A DNA stretch of 64,000 bases from Naasia lichenicola (GTDB lineage: Bacteria; Actinomycetota; Actinomycetes; Actinomycetales; Microbacteriaceae), in the NCBI RefSeq assembly GCF_004801885.1, contig NZ_SSSM01000001.1, positions 434,001-498,000 on the forward strand, in the 5' to 3' direction. Positions 51,061 through 59,757 of the stretch are shown here, piece after piece (within the stretch, counting starts at the first letter, position 1; every line of letters begins with the position of its first letter). A program made the translations under genes and the position numbers. The notes under the pieces were generated by a model. That model was not told where the DNA came from. It searched no databases and saw only the letters and a program-made list of their open reading frames with translations.

Positions 51061-51232
51061 GGTCGGGTGGGCTTCGACGAGTGGGTCTCGCGGAAGATCG
51101 GTGGCTGAGCCGGGCGCGTAGCGCCCGTGTCGAAGCCCGGCCGAACGGTTGATGGTCGGGTGGGCTACGACGAGTGGGACTCGTGGACGATCGGTGGCTG
51201 AGCCGGGCGCTCAGCGCCCGTGTCGAAGCCCG
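51061..51232. repeat. Family B repeats in two tandem units 93 bp apart
   Basis: Units start GGTCGGGTGGGCTTCGACGA at 51061 and GGTCGGGTGGGCTACGACGA at 51154. Each ends with an inverted family B copy (51099-51139 and 51192-51232, CGGTGGCTGAGCCGGGCG... ending TCGAAGCCCG). The hairpin cores GGGCGC/GCGCCC have compensating loops. The array separates the convergent EamA and hydrolase genes. Confidence 0.8.
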
Positions 51233-51238
51233 GTCTAC

Positions 51239-52252
51239 TCAGCTACCGGAGGGAGTCGACTCCTCGCCATCGGTCTCGAGCTGGATGGCCTTCGCTGTCG
51301 TGGTCTTGCCCTCTTCGATCTTCTCGTCGTCGCCCTGGATGACGCCGACGGTCTCGATCACCCGGCCCTTGAGCGCTTCGCCGACATTCGAGAGATCGGG
51401 CGTCAGGTCGCGGGGCTCCTCCTCGGGCTCGTCCAGCGTGAGTACGTGCAGGGTGTCGTCGTCGCCGTCGGCCACCGTCTCGCGGGCGTGTGCGACGCAG
51501 AGGTCGGCGACCTCCTCGGCGTGCGCGTACATCACCGAATGGGCGGCACCGGGGATCTCCCACAGCCGCGAAGACGGCAGCAGCTCGCCGACCTGCTCGA
51601 CCCAGTCGCGCGGTGCGACGGCGTCGTACTCGCCGCGGATCACGAGCGTGTGGGCCGCGATCGCGGGCAGCGCCTCCTCGATCGGATAGGACATCATCTT
51701 CGGCAGGATCCGGGAGAACCACTTGAAGCCGCAGAACATGTAGGCGCTGATCGCGAGCACCTTCACGGTGAGCGGCTCGTGCCAGCTGGCCTGCAGGAAG
51801 CGGATGGCCTGAGTCGGGATCCGACGCTCGCTCGGGTGGATGACCGGTCCGATGAGGACCAGGGTCGTCAGCTCGGGGCGCCGGGAGACGAGGTCGGAGA
51901 CCACCTGGCTGCCCATCGAGTGGCCGACGATGATGGGGTCCTGGAGCTTCAGCTCGTCGATGACCCGGCCGACGAGGTCGGCGTACTGGCGGATCGAGAG
52001 CGCGTCGTCCGGATGCGGCACGCCGCCGAAGCCCGGCAGGTCGAGGGCGTGGACGGGTCCGAACTCATTGAGATGCGGCGCGAGCTTCTCGAAGTAGGTG
52101 GATGAGACGCCGATCCCCGGCACGAGGATGAACGGCCGCTCGCCCGTGGTGCCGATGGAGTTGACCCGCACATACAGGTCGCCGTCGTACACCCTCGAGA
52201 CGTCGACGGCCGCAGACAGCGTGCGACGGCGGTGTTCCCTCTGCTCCTGCAC
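51239..52252 (-). CDS. Alpha/beta hydrolase
   Basis: This 337-residue protein has FILVPGIGVSSTYFEKLAPH (oxyanion loop), VHALDLPGFGGVPHPDDALS, nucleophile elbow VGHSMGSQVVSD with Ser, RGEYDAVAPRDW with the acid residue, and GAAHSVMYAHAEE with His. The catalytic triad is complete. A roughly 70-residue acidic tail follows the fold (DGDDDTLHVL... EEEPRDLTPDL). The substrate is unknown. GTG start. Confidence 0.88.
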   Translation of the reverse strand: MQEQREHRRRTLSAAVDVSRVYDGDLYVRVNSIGTTGERPFILVPGIGVSSTYFEKLAPHLNEFGPVHALDLPGFGGVPHPDDALSIRQYADLVGRVIDELKLQDPIIVGHSMGSQVVSDLVSRRPELTTLVLIGPVIHPSERRIPTQAIRFLQASWHEPLTVKVLAISAYMFCGFKWFSRILPKMMSYPIEEALPAIAAHTLVIRGEYDAVAPRDWVEQVGELLPSSRLWEIPGAAHSVMYAHAEEVADLCVAHARETVADGDDDTLHVLTLDEPEEEPRDLTPDLSNVGEALKGRVIETVGVIQGDDEKIEEGKTTTAKAIQLETDGEESTPSGS

Positions 52253-52311
52253 ACTTCACGCTAGCAAGGCTCAGCTGAAGAGGAACGTGAGGAGCAGGCG
52301 GGCGGGCAGCC

Positions 52312-52962
52312 TCAGCTGGAGGCGGGAGTGAAGGCGGTCGCCTCGGCCGGAGGCATGCGGATGGTGGTCGTGACGGCAACGAGCGACGGTCGGGCCGGCG
52401 GTGATCCGAATCCGAAGTCCACTCGGGGATGCATCCGGGCGATGCCACCGAAGTCGATCCGGCGATGCTCGCCGCTCACCTCGTCGATCGACCGTGCGGT
52501 GGTGACGCCGTAGAACTCGGTGCGATCGGAGCCGGCGGAGCCCGCGGTGCGGGTGCCGGGGGAGAGCACTCGGGCCAGCGGATCGATGGCGGTCAGCCAG
52601 GTCGGATTCGTCGCAATCGGACGGGGTACCAGCCGCAGGGCGCGGCCGAGCGGCGTCGTGCCGCCGATCCGGGCGCCGATCTCGATGGTCGACGCGATCA
52701 CCCACAGCCAGGCGTGCGAGCGTGCGATCGTCACGCGCTCGACGAGCACCTCGTCGAATGTGTAGGTGCCGGACACGAAGTCGGCGATCTCCTGCGACGG
52801 CGCGATCAGTGTGCGATCGCCGCGGGCGTTCTGGATCATCACGTCGGTGAATCGACCGAACGGCGAGTCCCGCCACGAGCCGAACACGACGCGCAGCCCC
52901 GACTCGGTGCCGAAGCCACCGATCATCCCCGTGAAGCGGAGGTCCTCGCCGCGATTCCGCAT
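52312..52962 (-). CDS. Conserved hypothetical protein, 216 aa
   Basis: This soluble protein has a conserved-looking first half (RFTGMIGGFGTESGLRVVFG, then WRDSPFGRFTDVMIQNARGD and ADFVSGTYTFDEVLVERV) and a beta-rich second half (GIARMHPRVDFGFGSPPARP). I recognise it as a recurring actinobacterial family of unknown function but can name no domain. ATG at 52962. Confidence 0.7.
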   Translation of the reverse strand: MRNRGEDLRFTGMIGGFGTESGLRVVFGSWRDSPFGRFTDVMIQNARGDRTLIAPSQEIADFVSGTYTFDEVLVERVTIARSHAWLWVIASTIEIGARIGGTTPLGRALRLVPRPIATNPTWLTAIDPLARVLSPGTRTAGSAGSDRTEFYGVTTARSIDEVSGEHRRIDFGGIARMHPRVDFGFGSPPARPSLVAVTTTIRMPPAEATAFTPASS

Positions 52963-53036
52963 CTCCCGACACTAAGCCGCGGCGCCTGCGGGGCGGCCGA
53001 GACAGGCGGAGAACGGGCAATGCGGGACAACCAGAA

Positions 53037-53064
53037 GGGCGGGTCATCCGGAGACGGCCCGCCC
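53037..53064 (-). terminator. Possible terminator of the 45-aa gene
   Basis: GGGCGGG (53037-53043) pairs with CCCGCCC (53058-53064) around a 14-nt loop, 85 bp downstream of the minus-strand gene at 53149-53286. There is no T-tract. The weak evidence is mainly position. Confidence 0.3.
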
Positions 53065-53148
53065 TGTGGTGGTGCTGTTGTGGTGCGTGTTGATCTGACG
53101 TCGCAGTGACGCGGTGGTGTCGCTGATGGTTCCTAGATGTCGCCTGTA

Positions 53149-53286
53149 CTACTTGCTCGAAGAGAGCAGCTCGCGCAGTCTCTCTTCAGCACGCTCGAGC
53201 GCATTCGGACGCTTGTCGCGGTCGGTAGGAGTCGCCTCGTCCCGCCATGCGAAGTAGTCCGGCCCGGCAGATTTTGTCACAGTCAT
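53149..53286 (-). CDS. Small protein, 45 aa
   Basis: A short frame from ATG 53286 to TAG 53149 gives MTVTKSAGPDYFAWRDEA, then a basic/acidic helix (NALERAEERLRELLSSSK). A GGGGGG ribosome site lies 5 bp upstream of the ATG. The helix is amphipathic, with Leu spaced for a coiled coil. No homologue is known to me. The strong ribosome site and clean codon use support it as real. Confidence 0.6.
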   Translation of the reverse strand: MTVTKSAGPDYFAWRDEATPTDRDKRPNALERAEERLRELLSSSK

Positions 53287-53556
53287 TAGCCCCCCAGCTA
53301 TCGATTACGGCAATCGTAGGAGGACCATACGCCCGTCGGCGACATGGCGGTGACCCCAATTCGGGCGGGCGCCCGTGGCCAACAAATCGACCGTCGATCA
53401 GGCGATATGCCTGCACATGATCACAGAACGGTAACTTGCTTCAGTGGTTGAGCGATCCGGCCCGAGCGCGCTCCTCCTCGGGCCGCGCGCTGGCCGATAG
53501 GTTGAGCGCGGAGCCGCCCGGATCCGCCTGAGAAGTCGCTGCCAGAGGAGTTCGAC

Positions 53557-53943
53557 GTGACCATCGCCGCTCAGATCGTCGCGAGCATCGCCGCGCTGCT
53601 GCACGTCGTGTTCTTCCTGTTCGAGAGCGTGCTCTGGAGCCGCCCGGCGGTCTATCGGCGATTCGGAATCCGCAGCAAGGAGCAGGCGGACACCATCCGT
53701 CCGATGGCGTACAACCAGGGCTTCTACAACCTCGCGCTGGCGATCGGCCTCCTCGTCGGCGTGGTGCTGATCGGCCTCGGTGGAGACTGCTTCGTCGTCG
53801 GCCGAGCGATCATCGTCTTCGCGACGGCGTGCATGTCCATCGCGGGCATCGTGCTCGCCACGACGGGACCGGCCTACCGTCGCGCGGCGGCGATCCAGTT
53901 CATTCCTGCGGCCATCGCGCTCGTGCTGGCGCTCCTGGCCTGA
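53557..53943 (+). CDS. DUF1304 family membrane protein
   Basis: This 128-residue protein has four membrane segments and DUF1304 features: AALLHVVFFLFESVLWSRP (conserved H...E), YNQGFYNLALAIGLLVGV and VGRAIIVFATACMSIAGIVL. The function is unknown. GTG at 53557 follows GAGGAG. The next gene converges 4 bp away. Confidence 0.85.
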   Translation: MTIAAQIVASIAALLHVVFFLFESVLWSRPAVYRRFGIRSKEQADTIRPMAYNQGFYNLALAIGLLVGVVLIGLGGDCFVVGRAIIVFATACMSIAGIVLATTGPAYRRAAAIQFIPAAIALVLALLA

Positions 53944-53947
53944 GCGC

Positions 53948-54562
53948 TCAGAAGGTGATGCGCGCGGCGCGCCGGAAGGCCGCCTGCAGATCCTCGCGCT
54001 TGCCTTCCTGAGCCATCGCGACCGTTGCGGGGTGCCACGTGTCGATGACCTCGAGGTCGGTCACCTTCGGGCCGACGAACTCGTGCCATGCCTTCTGGGT
54101 CTCGAGCCCGCAGTTGATGACGGTCTCGAGCCGGGGGAGCAGCACGAGCAGCTCGAGCAGCAGTGCCGTGCCGTCGCGCGTCTCGGCGCGCTTCGGGCCG
54201 ACGCCGTCGACAGCCGGGTACCACGGCACGATGTTCCAATGCATGGCCATGCCCTGCTGCAGTCCGACGAGCTCGCGGGCGCGCCACATCTCTTCGGCCG
54301 CCGCGGTGTCGTTGTCGACGGAGATGAAGCCCTCGGCCTCGCCGGAGTCGGGCATGTGCTGCGTGGGCGTCTCCAGCAGGATCAGGACCTTGGCGTCCAC
54401 GCCGCCGTCCGCAGGATCGGGATACGGCATCCGAACGCCCCGGGTCTCGGCGATCATCTCGGTCCATTTCACAAGATCTCGCACCCTGGCCAGGGCGAGC
54501 ATCCGGCGGCGGAGTTCGAAGGCGGAAGGATCGCGCAGGCCGCGAGGAGCATCGAGGAACAC
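53948..54562 (-). CDS. Uracil-DNA-glycosylase-superfamily-like protein
   Basis: This 204-residue protein has a UDG-like layout: KVLILLETPTQHMPDSGEAE (where motif 1 is expected), MHWNIVPWYPAV (motif 2-like W-N-x-x-P-W), GTALLLELLVLLPRLETVIN, CGLETQKAWHEFVG and DTWHPATVAM (C-terminal His motif position). The catalytic Asp/Asn of the family is not clearly in place, so activity is uncertain. The expected role would be base-excision of uracil. ATG at 54562. Confidence 0.6.
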   Translation of the reverse strand: MFLDAPRGLRDPSAFELRRRMLALARVRDLVKWTEMIAETRGVRMPYPDPADGGVDAKVLILLETPTQHMPDSGEAEGFISVDNDTAAAEEMWRARELVGLQQGMAMHWNIVPWYPAVDGVGPKRAETRDGTALLLELLVLLPRLETVINCGLETQKAWHEFVGPKVTDLEVIDTWHPATVAMAQEGKREDLQAAFRRAARITF

Positions 54563-54775
54563 GTTCGGCAGGCTATGCCTTCGGTACGTGAAGGCGCATC
54601 ACCCACACGCGGGGGTCGGACCTTTGCTTTGAACTTCGAGCTAGTTGCCCGAAGAGTCACAGCTGTCGTTCAGCATCGAGCCCCCGCACCGGGGTCCCGA
54701 GGACCGGTCGAACTCGATAGCGTGGCAAGACCGAGGAGATCGAGGAAGCGCTCTCATCCGGAGCGGGGGGACGAG

Positions 54776-55528
54776 ATGGCGAGCTACGACGTTGCATATC
54801 GGTCCGCCATCGTCACCGGCGCCGGATCGGGGATCGGCCGGGCCATCGCCACCCTGCTCGCCGCCAACGGCGCCGCGGTCATCGCGGTGGATCTCGACGA
54901 GCAGGGCCTGGTCGGCACGGTCGGCGACTCGTTGCTTGACGGCGGCATCATGGAGGCCCTCGTCGGCGACGTGGCCGATCCAGGCGTCGCACGTCAGGCG
55001 GTCGAACGTGCAGAGCAGCACTTCCCGCTCGGAGTGGCTGTCAACAACGCAGGCATCGCCGGAGCCATGCACCTGATCAGCGAGTATCCGATGGAGGAGT
55101 GGCGACGCGTGCTCGCCGTCAACCTCGAGGGGGTGCTCAACGGGATGCAGGCGCAGCTGCCGGCGATGGTCGCCGCCGGCGGCGGGTCGGTGATCAACAT
55201 GACCTCGGTGCTCGGCAGGCGGGGATTCGCCAACACCGGCGCCTACACCGCCTCGAAGCACGCGATCATCGGGGCCAGCCAGACCGCGGCGATCGAATTC
55301 GCGGAGCAGGGCGTGCGCGTCAATGTCGTGCTGCCCGGCTTCATCGACACCCCGATGGTCACCGAGGCGCTCGACGAGACCGCCATCGGACACCTGCGCA
55401 CCCTGCATGCACTCCGACGACTGGGCAGGCCAGGCGAGGTCGCCTCGATGGTCGCCTTCCTCGCGAGCGATGAGGCGTCGTTCATGACCGGCGGCCTCTA
55501 TCCGGTCGACGGCGGCTACCTGGCCTGA
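54776..55528 (+). CDS. Short-chain dehydrogenase/reductase
   Basis: This 250-residue classical SDR has the TGAGSGIGRAIA cofactor loop (about residues 14-25), NNAGIAG, INMTSVLGRRGFANTGAYTA SK with catalytic Ser, Tyr and Lys (YTASK), and the VNVVLPGFIDTPM end. VDLDE after the second strand suggests NAD preference. The substrate is unknown. ATG 54776 follows GGGGGG. Confidence 0.9.
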   Translation: MASYDVAYRSAIVTGAGSGIGRAIATLLAANGAAVIAVDLDEQGLVGTVGDSLLDGGIMEALVGDVADPGVARQAVERAEQHFPLGVAVNNAGIAGAMHLISEYPMEEWRRVLAVNLEGVLNGMQAQLPAMVAAGGGSVINMTSVLGRRGFANTGAYTASKHAIIGASQTAAIEFAEQGVRVNVVLPGFIDTPMVTEALDETAIGHLRTLHALRRLGRPGEVASMVAFLASDEASFMTGGLYPVDGGYLA

Positions 55529-55607
55529 GCCACCTGTGAGCTTTCGTCAGCAGGCGCTGCGAGTGCCTAGGCTGGGTCTGGGCATTTCCGAGACTGTGGG
55601 GGACACC

Positions 55608-56279
55608 GTGACGAGGGTCATCAGCTACAACCTCCGGAAGAATGCCGCCGTCGGCGAGCTCGTCGGGCTCGCGGACAAGTTCGATCCCGACTTCCTCTGC
55701 CTGCAGGAGGCGGACACCGAGCATCTGCCCGTCGAGCTGAGTCACCTGCACCTAGCCGAGTCGACCAAGGCCAACCGGCTCGGCCTCGCGATCTACTACC
55801 GGCGCAATCGCTTCACCTCGGTGAAGACGCAGACCTTCGCGCTGAAGAAGGGCCTGCACGACCGGATCGCGGCTCCCGCCCACGAGCGTCTCGTCGCCGC
55901 CCGGCTGCACGACACGGAGACCGACCGGGAGATCATCGTCGCGTCGTTCCATGCGGCGCCGCTGACCGCGCTCAACTCGCTTCGCCGGCACCAGATCAAC
56001 GCCGCACACAAGCAGCTCGCCGAGCTCGGCCCGGGACTGCCGCACCTGATGGTGGGTGACTACAACTACCCGCTGTTCCAGAAGCGGCTGGGCAGTGACA
56101 TGCGCGAGAGCGGCTACGAGCTGACGCTCAGCGACAGCCGCACCTACACGCGCTACAAGTTCTTCCGCGGGCACTTCGATCTCGCGACGTCGACCGGGTT
56201 CACGATCGACAGCATCGAGACGCTGCCGCAGGCCGTCTCGGACCACATGCCGATCCTGGTGACCGCCACGGCCGCGTAG
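55608..56279 (+). CDS. EEP-family endonuclease/exonuclease/phosphatase protein
   Basis: This 223-residue protein has the EEP pattern: ISYNLRKN (motif with Asn), DPDFLCLQEADTEHLP (catalytic Glu), REIIVASFHAAPLTA, HLMVGDYNYPLF (the GDxN motif) and VSDHMPILVT (SDHxP motif). It would cleave phosphodiesters of nucleic acids or lipids. GTG 55608 is chosen because the conserved N-terminal strand starts there; the longer frame from 55536 adds unrelated residues. Confidence 0.88.
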   Translation: MTRVISYNLRKNAAVGELVGLADKFDPDFLCLQEADTEHLPVELSHLHLAESTKANRLGLAIYYRRNRFTSVKTQTFALKKGLHDRIAAPAHERLVAARLHDTETDREIIVASFHAAPLTALNSLRRHQINAAHKQLAELGPGLPHLMVGDYNYPLFQKRLGSDMRESGYELTLSDSRTYTRYKFFRGHFDLATSTGFTIDSIETLPQAVSDHMPILVTATAA

Positions 56280-56298
56280 AGGCTCAGCTCGACTCAGG

Positions 56299-56658
56299 TC
56301 AGCCGGCGACTGCTGTGCCGAACCGGGCTGCGAGCGACGCCTTCGGAGCGGTGGACTCCCAGGTGTCGGCGTCGGGGTCGGGGTCGTAGAGCTCGGGCTG
56401 GACGGCTGCTCCGCCTCGCGAACCTGCCGCACGGGAGCCGCCGGCTCCGAAGCTCGCGATCCACTTGCGGTGCACTCGCTCGGTCGCCTCCTTGAGCGTG
56501 CGGAAGCGGCCGACGGATTCGCCGGTGGCGTCCGTGGCGAGGTAGCCGCTGCCCGAGACCACGATGGTCCCGTAGGCGTGGTCTCGGCTGTCGAGCATGG
56601 TCCAGTGACCGGTCGGCTGCTCGTGTGCGGCGAGCATCGGGTGCCACTTCTTGATCAT
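56299..56658 (-). CDS. Conserved hypothetical protein, 119 aa
   Basis: This 119-residue protein starts MIKKWHPMLAAHEQPTGHWT at 56658, after GGAGAC. It contains AYGTIVVSGSGYLATDATGE and a basic helix RTLKEATERVHRKWIAS. The tail is Ala/Gly-rich. It may be a small DNA-binding or stress-type beta/alpha protein. No family is recognised. Confidence 0.7.
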   Translation of the reverse strand: MIKKWHPMLAAHEQPTGHWTMLDSRDHAYGTIVVSGSGYLATDATGESVGRFRTLKEATERVHRKWIASFGAGGSRAAGSRGGAAVQPELYDPDPDADTWESTAPKASLAARFGTAVAG

Positions 56659-56873
56659 CGGGTGTCTCCACGGGTCGGGTGTCCTCGTGTTCCTCCGAAT
56701 CTCTTCGGAGGCGACTGCGAAGCGGATGGGGTGAGACCGCGACGGAGCCTGATGCGCCTGCTGGGTGCGCCCCTCCATTAGGCGCCGCCGACCTGGGAAG
56801 AGGCAAGATCGAATTGTCTAGCAGATCGAGGCATCTTTTGTTCTACTGGGACTCTCGAGGCTGAGGAGCTGCC

Positions 56874-57497
56874 ATGACCGACTCGGACTACACGGCTCTG
56901 CTGCTGGTCATCGATCGCAGCGGCTCAATGGAAGCCATCCGCGAGGACATGGTGGGCGGCCTCACGGCGCTCCTGCGCGAGCAGGCAGAGGAACCGGGTC
57001 GGATGACGGTGAGCGTCGTGCTGTTCGACGACGAGGTGAAGACCACCCACCGGATGGCCGATCCGGCGGACGTCGAGGTCTGGCTGAAGCCCCGTGGGAT
57101 GACCGCCCTCAACGATGCTCTGGGAGCCGCGATCACCGAGTTCGGGGCCGATCTCGCCGCGCTCGACGAGGCGGCCAGACCTGGCACGGTCATCGTCGTG
57201 GTGGCGACGGACGGGATGGAGAACTCCAGCAAGGTCTGGTCGGGCGACGACGTGAAGCTGCTCGTGCAGCGCCAGCAGTCGGTCTACGACTGGGACTTCG
57301 TCTTCCTCGGCGCCAATCACGACGCGGTGCTGGCGGGTTCGAAGCTCGGGTTCTGCGCCGACAGCTCTCTGGAGTTCGCCGCGACCAGCGAGGGCACGAC
57401 CAACGTGAATCTCATGGCGAGCGGCTACATCTCCAGCCGCAAGCGTGGCCGCTCCGCCGCATTCACCGACGAGGACCGCCGCCGCGCCAAGGCCTGA
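56874..57497 (+). CDS. VWA domain protein
   Basis: This 207-residue single VWA domain has an intact MIDAS: DRSGSM (Asp14, Ser16, Ser18), GMTALNDALGAAI for the Thr and VVVATDGMENSSKVW for the Asp. WDFVFLGANHDAVLAG is in the C-terminal strand region. VWA domains bind protein partners through a metal. The protein is probably cytoplasmic, with no membrane segment. GAGGAG lies upstream of the ATG. No partner MoxR gene is near. Confidence 0.88.
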   Translation: MTDSDYTALLLVIDRSGSMEAIREDMVGGLTALLREQAEEPGRMTVSVVLFDDEVKTTHRMADPADVEVWLKPRGMTALNDALGAAITEFGADLAALDEAARPGTVIVVVATDGMENSSKVWSGDDVKLLVQRQQSVYDWDFVFLGANHDAVLAGSKLGFCADSSLEFAATSEGTTNVNLMASGYISSRKRGRSAAFTDEDRRRAKA

Positions 57498-57506
57498 CGC
57501 CCGGGC

Positions 57507-57543
57507 GGCCTCGATACGGCGCTGGCGCGCCTACTCGACCAAC
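57507..57543 (-). repeat. Single family A repeat
   Basis: The copy GGCCTCGATACGGCGCTGG... to CTACTCGACCAAC is the family A unit in inverse orientation. It sits just after the VWA gene stop and could act as a terminator hairpin. Confidence 0.8.
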
Positions 57544-57595
57544 GAGCAGCCCGCTGGTCGCGGAGGTCGGTCCACCCGCGTGCCAGAATTCCGGC

Positions 57596-58057
57596 ATGGC
57601 GGAATCCACCCAGTCCAACGGCTCTGTGACCTACAGCACCACCATGCACCTCACCGGCCGCAACACCGGAGTCCCGGTGCCCGAAGAGATGCTCGATCAG
57701 CTCGGCGGGGGCAAGCGTCCAGCGGTCAACGTCACCGTGAACGGCTACGCGTACCGCAGCACGGTGGCGCGGATGGGCGAGCGCTTCCTCATCGCGTTCT
57801 CCTCTGACAAGCGCGCGGAGACGGGGATCGAGGGCAACGATCCGATCGAGGTGACGTTGAGCCTCGACACCGAGCCGCGGGTGACTCCGGTTCCGGACGA
57901 TCTCGCCGCCGCTCTCGCCGGACACGGATTGACCGAGGCGTTCACGAAGCTCGCGCCGAGCCATCAGAAGGCGCATGTGACCTCCGTCGAGGGCGCGAAG
58001 GCCGCGGACACCCGGCTCCGTCGGATCGACGCGGTCGTCGCCAAGCTCCAGGCGTGA
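57596..58057 (+). CDS. DUF1905/YdeI-like protein
   Basis: This 153-residue protein has an N-terminal DUF1905 beta domain (TMHLTGRNTGVPVPEEMLDQ, VNVTVNGYAYRSTVARMGER, IEVTLSLDTEPRVTP) and a C-terminal YdeI-like helical end (LAAALAGHGLTEAFTKLAPS). No reaction is known. It is related to the YdeI-type protein at 39498-40064. Confidence 0.82.
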   Translation: MAESTQSNGSVTYSTTMHLTGRNTGVPVPEEMLDQLGGGKRPAVNVTVNGYAYRSTVARMGERFLIAFSSDKRAETGIEGNDPIEVTLSLDTEPRVTPVPDDLAAALAGHGLTEAFTKLAPSHQKAHVTSVEGAKAADTRLRRIDAVVAKLQA

Positions 58058-58161
58058 CCCGCTCCCGCCGAGATGGCGGAATCGCTGGCGCGCCCCGGGT
58101 CACGAATGGGACACTGGTGCTCCGTTCGGGACCCACCCGAGCACGAGTCCTGGGGGACACG

Positions 58162-58470
58162 ATGGCGACGACGGTCCCGCACACGCTTCCGACCATCGAC
58201 GGCGAGCGGCTCGAGCCGGCCGAGCGGGCATTGATCGAGGCGTTCGGGTCTCAGAGCGTCGGCGTCCTCGCGACGGTCGTCGACACGGCGTCGCAGCAGG
58301 AGCCCGACTCCTTGGTGCGCGAGGCGCTCTGGACCCTGATGAGCCACGGCGTCATCACCACCGATTCCCGCGGGAACCTCACCCTGCATGACGTCCCACT
58401 GCAGAACCGCGCGGCCGGCCCAGCTGTCGACCGCGCGGTCGCCACCGGATCGGCCAGCGCCTCCGCGTGA
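58162..58470 (+). CDS. Conserved hypothetical, coupled to dGTPase (102 aa)
   Basis: The product (MATTVPHTLPTIDGERLEPA...) is largely helical, with ERALIEAFGSQSVGVLATVV and EALWTLMSHGVITTDSRGNL. The second half resembles a small winged-helix-like layout, but this is only inferred. Its TGA overlaps the GTG of dgt (GTGA). ATG 58162 follows GGGGGACA; the frame from 58054 adds an Arg-rich non-conserved leader. Confidence 0.7.
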   Translation: MATTVPHTLPTIDGERLEPAERALIEAFGSQSVGVLATVVDTASQQEPDSLVREALWTLMSHGVITTDSRGNLTLHDVPLQNRAAGPAVDRAVATGSASASA

Positions 58471-59732
58471 GCGCACGCCTCGAGCGGATCTTCGGCGATC
58501 TGCCGAAGAATCCGCCCGACGTCAGAACACCCACCCAGCGGGATCGCGACAGGATCCTCTACACCGCGGAGTTCCGCCGCCTCGCTGCCGTCACTCAGGT
58601 CGTCGGCAGCCACGAGACGGAGCTGTTCCACAACCGCCTCACCCACACGCTCAAGGTCGCCCAGATCGGACGGCGCATCGCGGAGCGCCTGCAGGGCGAG
58701 GGTCATGACGTCGATCCGGACGCCGTCGAGGCCGCGGCTCTGGCCCACGACATCGGCCATCCGCCGTTCGGTCACATCGCCGAAGAGAAGCTCGACGAGC
58801 TGATGCGGACCGGGCCGGTTCCCGTCGCCGACGGCTTCGAGGGCAACGCGCAATCGTTCCGCGTGATCACCCGGCTGGCGACGCACTCCGGCGATCACAG
58901 CGGCTTGAACCTCACCCGGGTCAGCCTGCAGGGCCTGACCAAGTATCCGTGGCTGCGGGCGGCGGAGGGCAAGCGGCACCGGAAGTACGGCAGCTACGAG
59001 GACGACCGGGCGGTCTTCGACTGGTCGCGGGAGGGCCTCGCAGCGGATCGCGTCGACGAGCAGACCCCGGAGGCCGCGATCATGGACTGGGCCGACGACG
59101 TCGCCTACGCCATCCACGACCTCGAGGACTTCTACCGGGCCGGTTTCGTGCCGCTCGACCGGCTCGCTCGGGATGCACCGTCGCAGGACAGGTTCCTCGA
59201 GCGCACCCTCGAGCGCTGGCGGGAGCAGGACAAGGAGTACACCGAAGCGGAGTGGGACTCCTGCGAGCAGATCGCGCGGACGGTCCTGTTCAAGGAGTTC
59301 CCGACCGAGATGCCGGGCCCGTCGCTGCTGACGCGCTACTCGACGCTGAAGACGAATCAGTTCGTCAGCGGGATCGGCATCGAGGACGGGATCGCGGTGC
59401 TCGACTCCGGGTACCAGGACCAGCTCAATCTGCTGAAGAGCCTCACCTGGACGTATGTCATCGAGTCCCCGTCGCTCGCGGCGCAGCAGGAGGGTCAGCG
59501 CAGGATCGTGACCGTGCTGTTCCACTACTTCTGCGATGTCGCAGCGAGCAATCCGACTCTGCTGCCGCCGTGGGCGTCCGCGATCCTCGCATCGGGGTCG
59601 GGCAGCGATGCCGAGCTGAAGCGGGCGGCCTGCGATGTGGTGGCGAACCTGTCCGAATCGCAGGCGCACGCCCTGCACGCCCGGGTGACCGGCTCGCACA
59701 GCGGCAGCATCTACGAGGCCATCAGCCGCTGA
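58467..59732 (+). CDS. dgt: Deoxyguanosinetriphosphate triphosphohydrolase (dGTPase)
   Basis: This 421-residue HD-domain protein has RDRILYTAEFRRLAAVTQVV, FHNRLTHTLKVAQIGRRIAE (first His), AALAHDIGHPPFGHIAEEKL (HD motif and second His), NAQSFRVITRLATHSG and WADDVAYAIHDLEDFYRAGF with the last Asp. It hydrolyses dGTP to deoxyguanosine and triphosphate and helps limit the dNTP pool. GTG start coupled to the upstream 102-aa gene. Confidence 0.93.
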   Translation: MSARLERIFGDLPKNPPDVRTPTQRDRDRILYTAEFRRLAAVTQVVGSHETELFHNRLTHTLKVAQIGRRIAERLQGEGHDVDPDAVEAAALAHDIGHPPFGHIAEEKLDELMRTGPVPVADGFEGNAQSFRVITRLATHSGDHSGLNLTRVSLQGLTKYPWLRAAEGKRHRKYGSYEDDRAVFDWSREGLAADRVDEQTPEAAIMDWADDVAYAIHDLEDFYRAGFVPLDRLARDAPSQDRFLERTLERWREQDKEYTEAEWDSCEQIARTVLFKEFPTEMPGPSLLTRYSTLKTNQFVSGIGIEDGIAVLDSGYQDQLNLLKSLTWTYVIESPSLAAQQEGQRRIVTVLFHYFCDVAASNPTLLPPWASAILASGSGSDAELKRAACDVVANLSESQAHALHARVTGSHSGSIYEAISR

Positions 59733-59757
59733 GGCCGGCCGCGCAGCGCAGTCACAC

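Noticed and set aside
466-57543. Palindromic repeats as a CRISPR array
   Set aside because: Copies are scattered between genes, diverged and not regularly spaced. No cas genes are present.
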